Shown piece by piece: positions 33,120-45,365 of a DNA stretch of 64,000 nt (position 1 is its first letter; each line of letters begins with the position of its first letter). The notes under the pieces are model-generated. The model was not told where the DNA came from, did not search any database, and saw only the letters and a program-made list of their open reading frames with translations. This stretch comes from Melitaea cinxia (Eukaryota; Arthropoda; Insecta; Lepidoptera; Nymphalidae). The stretch is from the NCBI RefSeq assembly GCF_905220565.1, contig NC_059423.1:2228001-2292000 (forward strand), read 5' to 3'. The position numbers and the translations under genes were made by a program.

Positions 33120-33420
33120 TATTTTCCATTTATAACCGACTTCAAAAAAAGGACGAGGTTACTAAATTCGAACGTAATTTCGTCGTTTATGAACCGATTT
33201 TGATAATTCTTTTTTTGTTGGAAAGGAGATATCCCCAGTCTAACCACGGTACCACGATAAGAAAACCAGGATCTGACCATGGAATCCTAGAGAAATCGAA
33301 ATAAACCCTCGAAAATCGTAGTGACCACTAGTGCGTTTGTTAATTTTTTTCGTTTACATACGTTGTATTTGTCGATATAATTAAAGTCGGTTTTTTTTCG
33401 TTTGCGAGCAAACACAATTA
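33120..33420 (+). repeat. Family D dispersed repeat
   Basis: Opens TATAACCGACTTCAAAAAAA, closes AAAGTCGGTTTTTTTTCG, with GGAAAGGAGATATCCCC and CTAGTGCGTTTGTTAAT inside. Confidence 0.75.
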
Positions 33421-33746
33421 TATCGTTACAAGAAGAAGACAATAAAATTTTAAGTTTCAATTTACAACTTTATACTACTGTTTGAACTTTAAATGTCTTA
33501 TTTCTATTCAATTTAAATTATTAACCTTTTAAATATAATTATAAAGTATACGCCTCTTATATATAATAAATAATGTTAGATAAAGTTTATAATAGACTAA
33601 AAATTAGGGGGTTTTAAATTAGACTGCCTTTTTTAATATGTGTGTCAGCTCATAGCTTTTTATTGGACGTACAGATTTTAATAATCCATTTTTTCTTGTT
33701 GTGCTTGTTGTGTGGTCCCACTTAAATTTGACGGTAATATAATAAC

Positions 33747-34085
33747 TTGAGAACGAAAGTAACCGACATAGCCCATAGAATTAGCAAGTGGAAGTGGCAG
33801 TGGGCTGGTCGTCTGTGTCGCAGGACCGATGGCCGTTGGAGCAGACAGGTCCTGGAGTGGAGACTGCGTCTTCGCAAACGCAGTGGGGGACGTCCCCCGG
33901 CCCGTTGGACCGACGATTTATTTACTTTATTTATTTATTTAATTATTTATTTATTTATTTCTCGACTCTCGACACCAGCGAACTACGTAAGATCGCCGGT
34001 GTCGGCTGGATAAGGATTGCGGAAAACCGGGATGTCTGGCGCGAACTTGGGGAGGCATACGTCCAGCAGTGGACTGCAATAGGCT
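33747..34085 (+). pseudogene. RTE-clade LINE, 3' end of ORF2, broken
   Basis: One frame reads ISKWKWQWAGRLCRRTDGRW then QVLEWRLR, GRPPARWTDD, the conserved C-terminal part of RTE reverse-transcriptase proteins. After an inserted ATTT simple repeat (33915-33962) the match resumes in another frame with VGWIRIAENRDVWRELGEAY and then VQQWT, followed in the plus strand by a stop in ATAGGCTGA and a GAGCT repeat. So the coding sequence is split by the simple repeat and frameshifted. It is the 3' stub of a LINE. Confidence 0.8.
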
Positions 34086-34164
34086 GAGCTGAGCTGACAA
34101 TGACCTGTGTTTGAGTTATTCCTAATAATGTGTGTTGTATTATTGTCGAGAAGGGTCGGAACTT

Positions 34165-34275
34165 AATAAATTATGCTGCTCCACTGCCGATTGGAGGATA
34201 TATTCTCTTTTATAAGTAACGATCGCTATCAGGTATTTATGATAACAACCAGGACCGACAGCATAACGTACTAAC
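34165..34275 (-). repeat. SINE family A internal fragment
   Basis: GATCGCTATCAGGTATTTAT and GATAACAACCAGGACCGACA match the family A body in reverse. Confidence 0.65.
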
Positions 34276-34674
34276 TGAGGCATGAACTGCAAAATACTTA
34301 CAAATTGCTGAATAATTACAAAGTAATCTAAACTTTATATCGAATCAACTAGAAGAATAACTCCGTAATATATAAATTATTATAATTTAACTATATGTAT
34401 ACTTAATTACAAATAAATTTCATATAAATACAAAATAATATTACGTTCATTAAATCACTCAGACACCTCGGAATAACGTACGATACAATGGATCAATCAA
34501 TTAATGTTTAAACCAATGATTTATTAGCTATTTGAATGGACTATCAGTCGCTCACATAAATCAACGTTCTACATAATTTAACGGACGCATCCAAATGAAC
34601 ATAAAGCCTTAAATAACACTGTTTAATGAGACATAAGTCCTTTGACAGGTACGCTTAAATTTACCTATATTGAT

Positions 34675-35260
34675 AACTAGCGACCAGCCCCGTCTTCGCA
34701 CGGTTGCAAAAACTATCAGTCTTCCTCTAGTATATAATGCATGTATTATACATACAACCTTCCTCTAGAATCATTCTATTTACTAAAGAAAACCGCATCA
34801 AAATCCGTTGCGTAGTTTTAAAGATACAAACAGCGGGAAGCGATATATGTAACAAAATTGTATCCGATGTCTGTACATACAAGATATTTAGAAAAAATAT
34901 AATATGTAATTAATGTGTTAAAACAAACATAATTTTAATTTGCAAAATGACGATTTCTAAGTGCATTTGAAGCCTACTAGAGTAATTTTTGATATTGATT
35001 TTGATAGAGAATTTTTTGAAAAAACAAAAAGATTTTTGTCTGTCTATATATTTGTTCCGTATCTTGAAAATTCTGATACACATTTGTTACTCTGAACAAC
35101 TAGCGTAAAACCTAAAGCTATAACTTAAAATCTTTTGTAGTTTTCATCTTGATAAACCACTTAAATGTGTAGATATTACTTGATAAACAATTGGTGTGCA
35201 ACGATTGTAAGATACAAATAATAAGACACGCAGACGAAGTCACGGTAATCAGCTAGTATG
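34675..35260. repeat. Helitron-like pieces, poorly bounded
   Basis: AACTAGCGACCAGCCCCGTC at 34676 and GCAGACGAAGTCACGGTAAT with CAGCTAGT near 35250 are facing CTAG-type ends. The stretch between has CATCAAAATCCGTTGCGTAG. It may be two elements. Confidence 0.4.
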
Positions 35261-35599
35261 TATATGCTTGTGTGAATTGACATTTCAGTATCTTTGTTAT
35301 TGTTGCGTATTCAATGTTTTATGGTATTCTATTAGTATGACACGTGACAGCTGATGGGATTACAAAGGTTACGACATGGGAAATTTATGGTGGAATAGGA
35401 AATCCGAGATATGGTACTTTTTTGGCGTTTAATAACTTAGTTTTTTATATTGTTTTAATACATAAATACATGTGTTTCGTGTACACGGTCGTCTGTAGGT
35501 AGGCTTCCTAAGGTAGGCAAGTTAATGCCTTTGTTTTATATAGCAGGTGAGTGATGTACCAAAACTATAATATTTATTTCTAATAAATAATACATAAAA

Positions 35600-35815
35600 T
35601 TTCACCCAGACTTGATACGGGATCGAATCCCGTAGTACAAGAGCATTTATGATAGCAACAAATAAACGCTTCACACTCAACGGTCCTTACTAGGATTATT
35701 TTCTGTGTCAGGGGTTCAGAAACACATACAATACGCCCAGACCACGATAAACATCTATATGGTTGATACAAATGTTTGTCGTGAGCGGGCATAGAACCCG
35801 CGCGATTTATGATTG
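35600..35815 (-). mobile_element. tRNA-derived SINE, variant body
   Basis: The reversed B-box-like GGTTCTATGCCCGC near 35795, then ACAAACATTTGTATC and a second GGGATTCGATCCCG (35620-35633). Related to 18885-19020. Confidence 0.6.
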
Positions 35816-35984
35816 GATTAGCAAGTATTTATGTTTTTTATGTTTAGTGATTTATTGTTTTATAGTTAATTATATTTTGATTCATTTAAGAGAATATTTT
35901 CATTTTTATATGCTATAGCAATCATTATTAAGAAGTCAACTCCAGTTGCTTGTCAGAATCTATGAAAAAATGTTTTAAAAGATA

Positions 35985-36255
35985 GACGAATGCGGACCAT
36001 ATTCTCAAACCGAGTTATGAAATATATATAGACATCATCTATCTATCGCAAAAACTACTGAAATCGGAATAATACTATACCATAAGATGCAGCGTGTCTC
36101 AGAGAAGGTTTTAGTATACGATATGTTGGTGATTAATTATCGTGTAAAAAATATGGACGGAGAGAGGTCGCCAATAGCCTTATAATCGTTATAAGAATTT
36201 GCTGTGTATTTGTCTATGAGTTTTATCTTATAATATTATTGCACTTAATAAATTT
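35985..36255 (+). repeat. Family I dispersed repeat
   Basis: Shares AATCGGAATAATACTATACC, CATAAGATGCAGCGTGT and GAAGGTTTTAGTATACGATA with 55175-55345 and 57322-57530. Confidence 0.6.
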
Positions 36256-36887
36256 ACAATAACTCTGCCAGTGGTACGGTGGCACTGCCGGTCCCAAGCC
36301 CGGGTACAAGAGGAGGGTTCTTCGTAGTGCTAACCACTCTACGAGGGTAAAAAGAATCTAGGTTCCGAAATCTAACACGAAGAATAAATCCGGACTGTCT
36401 CAAAACCAACGACCCCGGCGAAGATTAAAGGAAAAACGTTTATGGGCAAGTTTACGAACTGGAGGGCGGTCGCCAGAAATCGTGACAAGTGGAAAAAAAT
36501 CGTGGAAGAGGCCAAGACCCGGGGGGGGGGGGGGTAGCGCCACTGGAAGTAAGAAGTAAGTAAGTAAATTTACAATAGTCATTGTAATGTAGGAAGTTTG
36601 CAAGGGCGAACTTGTGTTTAAAAGTGATCTCTACCAGGTAACCCATTCTACCAGTCACCCACTACTTTTATAAGATTGATTTCCAAAGGGAAGCTGACAC
36701 ACACATACTATTTGATAATAGTAAAATTAGAATGTGTATGTTATAAATAATAAGCTTTATTGAGGCCTAATTGCCAGTAATAAAAGCTGCAATTAGTATA
36801 TATGTGAAAACATTATAATTGCTTATTTATCACCTTTGGTAAAAATTATTTATATAGATAAAGTGCCTAGGTCCTGCTGTATCACTC

Positions 36888-37205
36888 ATGTTAACTGAGG
36901 TAGGGCACGGCAGGAAATTTCCTGCTCAAAATCTGGAGCAGCCCGACTGGGGTACCTCGACCTTACAGAAGATCACAGCTAAATGATACTGCTTTCAAGT
37001 AGTATTGTTTTCCTGTGGTGAGTAAGGTGACCAGAACTCCTGGTGGGGATTAAGGGTAGGGTCGACAGCGCGCTTGCGACTCTTCTGGTGTCGCAGGCGT
37101 CTATAAGCTACGGTAACAGTGATATTTTGTAAGGTTGAGGGTACTTCCCCAGTCGGGCTGCTGTCAGATTTTGAGCAGAATTTTTCCTGCTGTATCCTAC
37201 CTTAT
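36888..37205. repeat. Two family E copies in inverted arrangement
   Basis: 36888-37115 is a reversed family E copy and 37119-37205 is a direct copy of its tail. About 85 bp (CTTACAGAAGATCAC and GGAAATTTCCTGCTC against their complements) can pair across roughly 140 bp. Confidence 0.65.
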
Positions 37206-37319
37206 TTACAATATACTACCTAAAATAGAACCTAGATGCACGGAGTTATATTTGTATCTTGACAAAATTTCATTAAAATTGGTCCAGTATGTTCAGTGAT
37301 AGGCAGATGTTATGAAATA

Positions 37320-37513
37320 TACATCATTACAACCTATACAGTCAGTCCACTGCTGGACATAGGCCTCCACAAGTTTACGTCAAAAATAACGTGAACTCAT
37401 GTGTTTTGCCCATAGTCACCACGCTGGGCAGGCGGGTTGGTGACCGCAGTACTGGCTTTGTCGCACCGAAGACGCTGCTGCCCGTCTTCGGCCTGTGTAT
37501 TCCAAAGCCAGCA
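37320..37513 (-). mobile_element. Family B short element, truncated
   Basis: Reads TCCACTGCTGGACATAGGCC, CACCACGCTGGGCAGGCGGG and GACGCTGCTGCCCGTCTTCG in the reverse orientation of the family, then breaks off after CCAGCAGTTGGAT. Confidence 0.8.
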
Positions 37514-37769
37514 GTTGGATTGGAAATATATTAAATAAAATTACATTATAATCAATGCAAAGCCAAAAGTATGTATTACACTTCGCGATGAATCTTATTG
37601 GTTTATGCAAATTTTTTGCGAGTCACATTATGCAATTTGTACACAGTAAACACTAAGTTTTGCTTATACATTTTTGCTGGTAAGTTTTATCATAAAGGTT
37701 TCATATAATAATTTTGTAAATATAAGTAAATAATATAAAATGATATATGTTATATTTAAATCCGTTAAA

Positions 37770-37863
37770 CCGTAGTAGAGCACAACGTGGTGGATTAAGC
37801 TCCAATAATTTTCCTAGATTGAGAAAGAGTCTATGCCCAGCTGTGGGATGTTACAGGCTGAAT
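37770..37863 (+). repeat. SINE family A tail
   Basis: CAACGTGGTGGATTAAGCTC, GAGTCTATGCCCAGCTGTGG, ATGTTACAGGCTGAA. Confidence 0.7.
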
Positions 37864-37984
37864 CGTAATATGTACGATAATAATTGTAATTATTTTATTC
37901 ATTTCATTTTTTATTTTTGGGAAACTAGCAGCGGTACCGTTACAAGCGGAGGCTTACCAAATACTAACGCAAAAAAAACTTTTT

Positions 37985-38100
37985 ATCACTTCAGCCTATT
38001 GTAGTCCACAGCTGGACATAGGCCTCGCCAAGTTTGCGCCAGACATCCGGGTTTTCCGCAATCTTCATCCATCCTAAAATACATCGAGAGAAGGTAGTCA
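37985..38100 (-). pseudogene. RTE-clade LINE, last codons of ORF2
   Basis: The minus strand encodes GWMKIAENPDVWRKLGEAYV then QLWTTIG and a TGA stop. This matches the 33747-34085 stub, so two independent RTE 3' ends are present. Confidence 0.75.
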
Positions 38101-38527
38101 TGGAACCCTGATGTTACCAAACTGATGGAAGCTTCCCAGGCGACCACCTCACGAGTTCCCCGTATTACCCTTTCAATGTCCCATTGTTTTAATTTCTAAC
38201 TTTATCAATTGTAACATTATTTTGATCATTCTTATTCCCGCTTCGAATAAAGAAGTCATTATAAGATGTTTATTGTATTAATTTAATATTAATAAATAAT
38301 TAATAATTATTCGTTTTTTTTTCAACCTCCTGATTAATGCAAACGTAATTAAGTTGAAAACAACAAAAACAAAACATATAATGACGTTTGAAATCGTATT
38401 TCTAAAGAATTATAACTGAGGTCAGATACATATTATTTCAAATTTATTATTAGCATTGCTAAATTTCAGCTTTGTTTCTGCATATTATTTTAGTCAGAAT
38501 GTATCTGGTTATTTTTACGCTTTTTAT

Positions 38528-38675
38528 GCAACTAGGTTGTCATACAAGCGTACAGCTCACCCGATAATAAGCGATTACCGTAGCCCATAGACACCTGCAG
38601 TGCCAGAAGCATCACCAGTGCGTTGCCGACCCTTTTCCCAAATCCCCCCCCCCCCCAGGAGCTCTCTACCTTACT
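38528..38675 (+). repeat. Family E copy with poly-C tract
   Basis: CATACAAGCGTACAGCTCAC, GCGATTACCGTAGCCC, TTGCCGACCC, then a C run and CAGGAGCTCT. Confidence 0.65.
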
Positions 38676-38769
38676 TATGGTACGATGGTACTAATGGTAA
38701 GCCAGCTAAAAGATAGCAACAACAATACAACATACAATTTTACTATTAAATGTAAATAAAAATATAGTC

Positions 38770-38840
38770 CATAATAACTGAGACGGATGGCTTTACGTGC
38801 TCTCCGAGGTACGTTGGGGATACCCAAAGGAATTTTTGTA
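38770..38840 (-). repeat. SINE family A internal fragment
   Basis: GACGGATGGCTTTACGTGCT and CTCCGAGGTACGTTGGGGAT match the family A body in reverse. Confidence 0.55.
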
Positions 38841-38954
38841 TAAAAATTTATTACACATATCATTAGGGATTAGGGCCTGTTTCACCTCAACTAATCAACA
38901 ACTACTTATGGTTTTCTAATGTTGACGCGAATTTTACTCATTTAATAAAACAGG

Positions 38955-39060
38955 ACAGGGAGGACAGTCCTCCCGTGACCGTGGTTGCTGTAAAGTATCC
39001 GAAACGTCGGAAATCAAAAGTTAATAATAAACCGCGATAAAATCCGAAAAAAGTGTTTTA
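38955..39060 (-). repeat. Family G fragment
   Basis: GTGACCGTGGTTGCTGTAAA, GTATCCGAAACGTCGG and AAACCGCGATAAAATCCG, the reversed family G core. Confidence 0.7.
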
Positions 39061-39448
39061 TTAAACTACTTATGGATTCATGGGTTGAAAGTAGAAATAT
39101 CAGTCAAATGAGTATTTAACGTTGATAAAGATATCTTCTTTATGCTTACGTGAAGCAAAAACTTTGTACCCCTTTTTACGAAAATTGCGCGGATGGATAA
39201 GTATGAAATTTCGCACACTTATAGTTCATATAGGAGTGCAGAATGTTAATATCTATTTGTTTAAAACTATAAATAAAAAATACGTTAAATCAATCAAAAC
39301 ATCACACGCATTATCATATATTTGACACACACACGCAATATAATCTTTTGTTTATTATTATAGAAGTATATTTTTTGATAACAAATCCTTAATGATGTTC
39401 AAACTTATAATTTAAATTATGGTCGAATTTTGACATACATTTTTATCA

Positions 39449-39780
39449 TCATCATCATCATCATTACAGCCTATACAGTCCACTGCTGGACATAGGCCTC
39501 CACAAGTTTACGCCAAAAATAACGTGAACTCGTGTGTTTTGCCCATAGTCACCACGCTGGGCAGGCGGGTTGGTGACCGCAGTACTGGCTTTGTCGCACT
39601 GAAGACGCTGCTGCCCGTCTTCGGCCTGTGTATTTCAAAGCCAGCAGTTGGATGGTTATCCCGCCATCGGTCGGCTTTTTAAGTTCCAAGGTGGTAGCAG
39701 AACTGTGTTATCCCTTAGTCGCCTCTTACGACACCCACTGAAAGAGAGGGGGTGGCTATATTCTTTAGTACCGTAGCCAC
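39449..39780 (-). mobile_element. Family B short element, full length
   Basis: About 330 bp flanked by the 12-bp duplication ACATTTTTATCA (39437-39448 and 39781-39792). The 3' end carries a CAT (ATG) repeat. Inside: GACGCTGCTGCCCGTCTTCG, CCCGCCATCGGTCGGC, TTAGTCGCCTCTTACGACAC. Confidence 0.85.
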
Positions 39781-40204
39781 ACATTTTTATCACAAACTTT
39801 TAAATATCGCATACCGTTATAAGTCAGATTATCTATAACTTATCAGTAGCCGTAGAAACAGGTTCTCGAACATTCTATTGTTACAGAATACGTAATGGGA
39901 AGTTATTTTTTTTTTGTAATTATTAAGAAATATGCAATAATTATTAATTGTATTTGCGTTTTATTAATTGCTTTACGTATTGTTTTTAATTGTTTGTTAG
40001 TTAAAGGCTTCGCATCAACATCTTGATTTTAATATCTGCAGTTTATGTAATTTTATTTCCTAGTAATATTGATGTCTTAATAAAGTATTATTATTGTATA
40101 TAATTACAATTTTAATCTGTATAAATGAAAATAAATCGCTGAATTTATTGGCAAGCGTGAAACTCGAACCAATTAATGTAATTATTGAACTAAAACTTCC
40201 TTAC

Positions 40205-40440
40205 GAACGCTTGCCTTAGGGAGTGGGCTGGTGAATGCGTGACGAGAGTATTACGAAAAGTGTGATCGGGCGAGGCGAACGGAGCTAGAGAGGGAGGTGC
40301 GTACACACATTTTCTTATTCGCTTCCTCTCATAGTTACGTTTCGTATTATATCTACGACGCATTGGAGGCCAGAAGTAGCAGTGCAGAAGTTTTACTTCA
40401 GTCTTGTGGTCTAAAGCGTACTGGTTTTTTAAAAAAATCT
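40205..40440 (-). repeat. Family H dispersed repeat
   Basis: Reverse copy of 30132-30300 with GGTGAATGCGTGACGAGAGT, GTGTGATCGGGCGAGGCG and GTGGTCTAAAGCGTACT. Confidence 0.7.
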
Positions 40441-40590
40441 GATAATAATAATAATAATAATAATAATCTGATCCTTCTTAGAAAGTTATTACGGAATGAG
40501 AAATTAACAAAATTGCTCAGAAACTGTAAAATTTCAAAAAATTTAATTATTATTTGATAATTCGTCAAATCGTGACACAGAAAAAAGTTT

Positions 40591-40933
40591 CATTCATTTT
40601 CATTTTCATTCATTACAGCCTATACAGTCCACTTCTGGACATAGGCCTCCACAAGCTTACGCCAAAAATAACGTGAACTCATGTGTTTTGCCCATAGTCA
40701 CCACGCTGGGCAGGCGGGTTGGTGACCGCAGTACTGGCTTTGTCGCGCCGAAGACGCTGCTGCCCGTCTTCGGCCTGTGTATTTCAAAGCCAGCAGTTGG
40801 ATGGTTATCCCGCCATCGGTCGGCTACTTAAGATCCAAGGTGATTGTGGAACCTTGTTATCCCTTAGTCGCCTCTTACGACACCCACGGGAAGAGAGGGG
40901 GTGGCTAAATTCTTTAGTGCCGTAGCCACACAG
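40591..40933 (-). mobile_element. Family B short element, full length
   Basis: Flanked by the 15-bp duplication CACAGAAAAAAGTTT (40576-40590 and 40934-40948). The 3' end has a CATT repeat. Frames across it are chance. Confidence 0.87.
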
Positions 40934-41344
40934 CACAGAAAAAAGTTTGTCGTGACCCAAATATGTAATATTATTTAATAGGTGAAAAACTAAAACGAAT
41001 TATATGTACCTACATATAATTCATTTTAGTTTTTTTTCCCATTTATTTGTAATGAAGTGTTTATTTTCAACGGTCTAATAATAATAATAATAATAATAAA
41101 AACTCTTTATTGTACGCCAAGAGTGAGCAAAAATACAAAAATAAAAACAGGAGTTAAGTACAAGAGGCGGCCTTATCGCTAATGAGCGGTCTAAAAGAAT
41201 GTAATTATTACGAGTTTAAAATATCGTTTATGTATCACTCTTTTCTTGGTTTACAATATATTGATAACATCGCTTTTAACGGACTATAAATTCGAAGCGA
41301 CTCAGACTCTTAACAGCTAGTTATGTATGATAACTCACTTTTTC

Positions 41345-41675
41345 ATTCGATTTTATTTTACTAACTGTGCTCGAAACTTCGTCCGCGTGGAATTTAACAA
41401 AAAATGTTATTATTCAGTTCGTGGACTTATAAATAAATTTCTTAAATAAAATTAAGTAACTCTTTATTACATCAGCTATCTGCCAGTGAAAGTCCCGTCA
41501 AAATCGGTCCAGCCATTTCAGAGATTAGCCGGAACAAAAAGGCAGACTGACAGACAAATATTGTAAAAAATGTTACTTTAGCATATGTACCGTGTATTCA
41601 TCCATATGCATTGAGTAAAAAGCGGTCATTTTAATATTACAAACAGACACTCCAATTTAATTTATTTGTATAGAT
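41345..41675 (-). mobile_element. Helitron-like element
   Basis: Starts CTAACTGTGCTCGAAACTTC then GTCCGCGTGG, with GTCAAAATCGGTCCAGCCAT and AAAAAGCGGTCATTTTAATA. Same family as 21485-21787, reversed. Confidence 0.6.
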
Positions 41676-42419
41676 CAGGTACGGTCAATGCTTATAACTT
41701 ATAATAAGCACAGAATGGAGCTACTACCGAAAATGTCATTCAATCGTTCATTGAAATTTCCTTTGTTTATTTAAACGCGTTAATCTCAGGAACGACTGAT
41801 TCGATTGAAAAGTTATTTTTGTGTCGAATTGCCTCTTTGCCAAGGAAGGCTATAGATTATTTTCCTCAAATTAATACATGTAAAACCGGGGTTCACAGCT
41901 AGTACTTCATTGCATTTGATATTAAAAAGCAGATCTAACGCGTATTCCCTATTTCTCAACCGTGTGTGTAAGAAAGATGGGTCAAGAAGGTATATTTTGA
42001 GACATAAATAAAATTAGCGCCAGCACAGATTCGAACCGGTTCTGATGTCGATTCGTTCCACAGATCCATCGTCACCTTTGTTGATTGTACAAGTACATAT
42101 ATATTACATAATGTTTTTCATCTATCTTTTGGAATGTATGTGATGTTGGCCAATGGCTAGCTCATTGACATCATGCAATTTACATTACATATACAAGCCG
42201 TAAAATTTTCTGGCTATACGCGAATCATCTGCGTAACATATATATAGCTAATATATGCATATGATAAAATTATACTTATTACCATAGACAATAATTTATC
42301 GATTAATACAGGCTGTATAATAATCACGATGTAACTGTACATGAACTTATTTAACAGATGGAGAAGGATGTCTCGATTCCAGATGCAACCGGTTTTTATT
42401 TAGAACTAACTGAAGCTTG

Positions 42420-42475
42420 TTTTTTAACCGGCTTCAAAAAAGGAGGAGGTTCTCAATTCGACTGATTCTTTTACT
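42420..42475 (+). repeat. Family D end fragment
   Basis: TTAACCGGCTTCAAAAAAGG then AGGAGGTTCTCAATTCGAC. Confidence 0.6.
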
Positions 42476-43104
42476 AGATTGAACTGGTTTATAAATAAAT
42501 ACAAATACAATGTTTATCTATATATGTGATAAGTCTAACGCAATTTTTGTGTGTTTCTTTATGTCTAACTTACTCTAGGACACAGCAGATAATATCTTCC
42601 TCAAAAATTGATTTGCAATTGGTTAGACTGAAGATACAAGCCGCTGCAACGGTACATTATAATGGTTATATCACTTGTAAAATAACATGAAACAATTACA
42701 AATAATTACAAAGCGTGGGAATCGTTGTGGATTGTTTCACATTTAAATGGTGTATATATTTTTTATTTAATATTCTATTTTAACGTCATTTTAATGTCAT
42801 TTCAGCCATTGTTTATATTTCTAGAAAAAGAAGGATACGCATTAATTTTTAAACGGTGGCATTTTATTAGCATGTTTCATCAAGCCTAGTTTTTTTTTTT
42901 TTCTGGAGGGGAGAGATAATGGATGGAAGGTTAAATTGAATTGAGAAATATTTCATTTTGTAAACTTACTATTGTCAGTTATGGTAACCAGGATCAAAAA
43001 AAAACAGACAAAAATATCTGTTCATAGCTCGAATCGAGCTACTAACACCCCTATTGTTTTCTTATGTTTACGTAGATTTCACTCATGATAATGAATTAAC
43101 TTTT

Positions 43105-43185
43105 TCGGGTTTTATTAAGTTTTTTACATGCCCGGTGTTACGGATACTTTACAGCAACCATGGTCACGGGAGGGCTTGAATAAAT
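43105..43185 (+). repeat. Family G fragment
   Basis: TTTTTTACATGCCCGGTGTT, GGATACTTTACAGCAACCAT, GGTCACGGGAGG. Confidence 0.65.
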
Positions 43186-43924
43186 AATAATAAATAAATC
43201 AATTATTTTGAGTTGAGAGTTAAAAAAGCCAAATCAAACCGACTTTTAAAAGGAAAAGATAAAGTGTCCACAACCCAGTAAACTGTACAGAATGCTGGGT
43301 CACTGTCTATGTTGAAATCCGGAATCGATGCAACATCATTAATTACCCCCTAATTTTCATAAAATAGCTGACACGCGAACTTTACCGCCGTTTATATTTT
43401 CGAGGATATATCGTTTTTTATTTAACAATTTTTTTTATACGTACAGGATTATACACAATATTTTAGACTCACGTATAATGGGGTATGCTTATCCCTAAGA
43501 GATTTCTTCCAGCACACCCAAAAAGGAACGGTTTTTTACCCGATTTCAATTATTAATGTTCGCTAGTGTTGTTTTTTTTTTTTGTACAATTGAATTGATA
43601 ATAATTAGTTTTTAGGGGCATAATTTTTTATTACGTATATTAAAGGGGAGGATATTGGCTTCTGTAACACAGTGCAAACTAGTGCAGGGGTCAGGGTAAT
43701 CTGAATTATATAATTTATGATTGTGTTAATAAAGATTATTATTATTATTTCAAAAAATATGAGATTAACTCGATTGAGTGTTTACTTTCTTAAAGAGCAA
43801 AGGCTTATTGAAAAAAAATTTCTTTTATAAAAACGTTCTCCTGGCTGTTTCGGACAAAAAACAGAATTATCATGTTTGGTTCTAACGTTGGGAAGTAATG
43901 CATACACATTTCAGGGATTCTTTT

Positions 43925-43963
43925 TTTAAACGACAAAAAAGAAGGAGGTTACTCAATTCGACC

Positions 43964-44023
<60 letters not shown>

Positions 44024-44250
44024 TCCCCTTTATATATATATATTCTTTTTTGGTTTGAAAGGAGATACCCCCAGTGTGGTACCACGATAAATCAGGATCT
44101 AATTATGGAATCCCAGAGAAATCGAGGGAAACCCTCGAAAATCGTAGTAACGACTAGTGCGTTTGTTAATTTTTTTCGTCAATTTACACTCCATTACTTG
44201 TCTACGTAATTGAAGTCGGTTTTTTTCCGTTTGCAAGCAAACACAATTAT
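43925..44250 (+). repeat. Family D dispersed repeat carrying a (TA)28 tract
   Basis: GAAGGAGGTTACTCAATTCG, the dinucleotide run at 43965-44020, then GAAAGGAGATACCCCCAGTG, CTAGTGCGTTTGTTAAT and TTGAAGTCGGTTTTTTTCCG. Other family D copies have a short TATATA at the same place. Confidence 0.75.
43965..44020. repeat. (TA)28 microsatellite
   Basis: Uninterrupted 56 bp. Confidence 0.95.
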
Positions 44251-44624
44251 TTTATTACTTCACAATCAAGGGTTCAAAGTTACATAATAAAGTATTAACG
44301 TTAGCAATTAGGGTTGGATGGTTCGGATATGCAAAACCAGAGAGTCAAGTCTAGACTCGTTGTGTAATACTAAAGAAAACAAGTTCGAATGAGAGATGCG
44401 TATGTATGGTCAGCAGAATTTTGTATGAATATTTTTTTTGCAACTTTTTCGGAAAACAAGTTAGTTTGTATGGAAGGGATCGCTCTGTTATCGATAAGAC
44501 CGTCTTTTGTAAATATTTTTGTTATTCTGGCATATAGTTTGGACATGACACGACTCTATAACACTACAATAACAAGTAATATTAGTACAAACGTAATAGT
44601 CGGTGTTTGGGGGTGCGTGAGAAA

Positions 44625-44815
44625 CATGGTTTTGTGTCCCTCGTCCGCTATTGAAAAGGGAGCCTGGTGGGCTACCGCTCCGACGGTTGTTGTCGGGTTC
44701 TTGTATATATACTCAATCACTTTGATAACTTTGATAGCGCGATGTAGGATGCGTCAGTTTTCTCTAGTTCCCTAAGTTCGTATGCTGCTCGATAGATGTC
44801 GCTACAGGTGATTGA
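44625..44815 (+). repeat. Family C dispersed repeat
   Basis: CTATTGAAAAGGGAGCC, CTCCGACGGTTGTTGTCGGG, TTTGATAGCGCGATGTAGGA, CTCGATAGATGTCGC. A 128-codon frame over it (44389-44775) is not a gene. Confidence 0.7.
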
Positions 44816-45365
44816 AAAAATAATCAATTAAATACGGATTATTACGAATCTCATCAGATCTTGTTTAAATTTAAACAAGACACGACACATACTCGCTTTC
44901 AGTTTAAAAAAAAAATTGGTAGTGAAAAGTATGTAATAAGCAACTTGTTTCGCTAACTGTACGAGATGTTGTTTACACTGTGTTACGCCATGGACGACCT
45001 CTGTCGCCGAGTTACTTTTAAGAGGTATTCGTGTTGTCAAACGAGTTTCTGGCGGGTCATGCGATAATGAAAGCTTGCGCTTATTACAATTAAATCGATA
45101 CTTCTTTTGTTTGTCACAAAAATATATGAGAAATAACAAAGAAAACAATACCAAAAAGGAAAAACAGAACTTACAAAATTATTGTGGACATTATTTTATT
45201 TTCATGTTAAAAGGTTTATAACGTACTAAATGTGCCTTTGCCTTGTACATTTGTTGCGTATGTGTTACACACACAACAATTTGGGCTATCAAACACAAAA
45301 ATAATGTTTCAATTCAAACAAACAAACAAACAAACTTTTTAGCTTTACACACACACACACACACA

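Noticed and set aside
40719..40925. Frames with shared sequence ending REERGWLNSLVP at 40719 and 45948
   Set aside because: Translations of family B elements in one chance frame; copies elsewhere are broken.
44389..44775. 128-codon plus-strand frame with hydrophobic stretches
   Set aside because: The second half is family C repeat, which is non-coding in other copies; no start context or domain.
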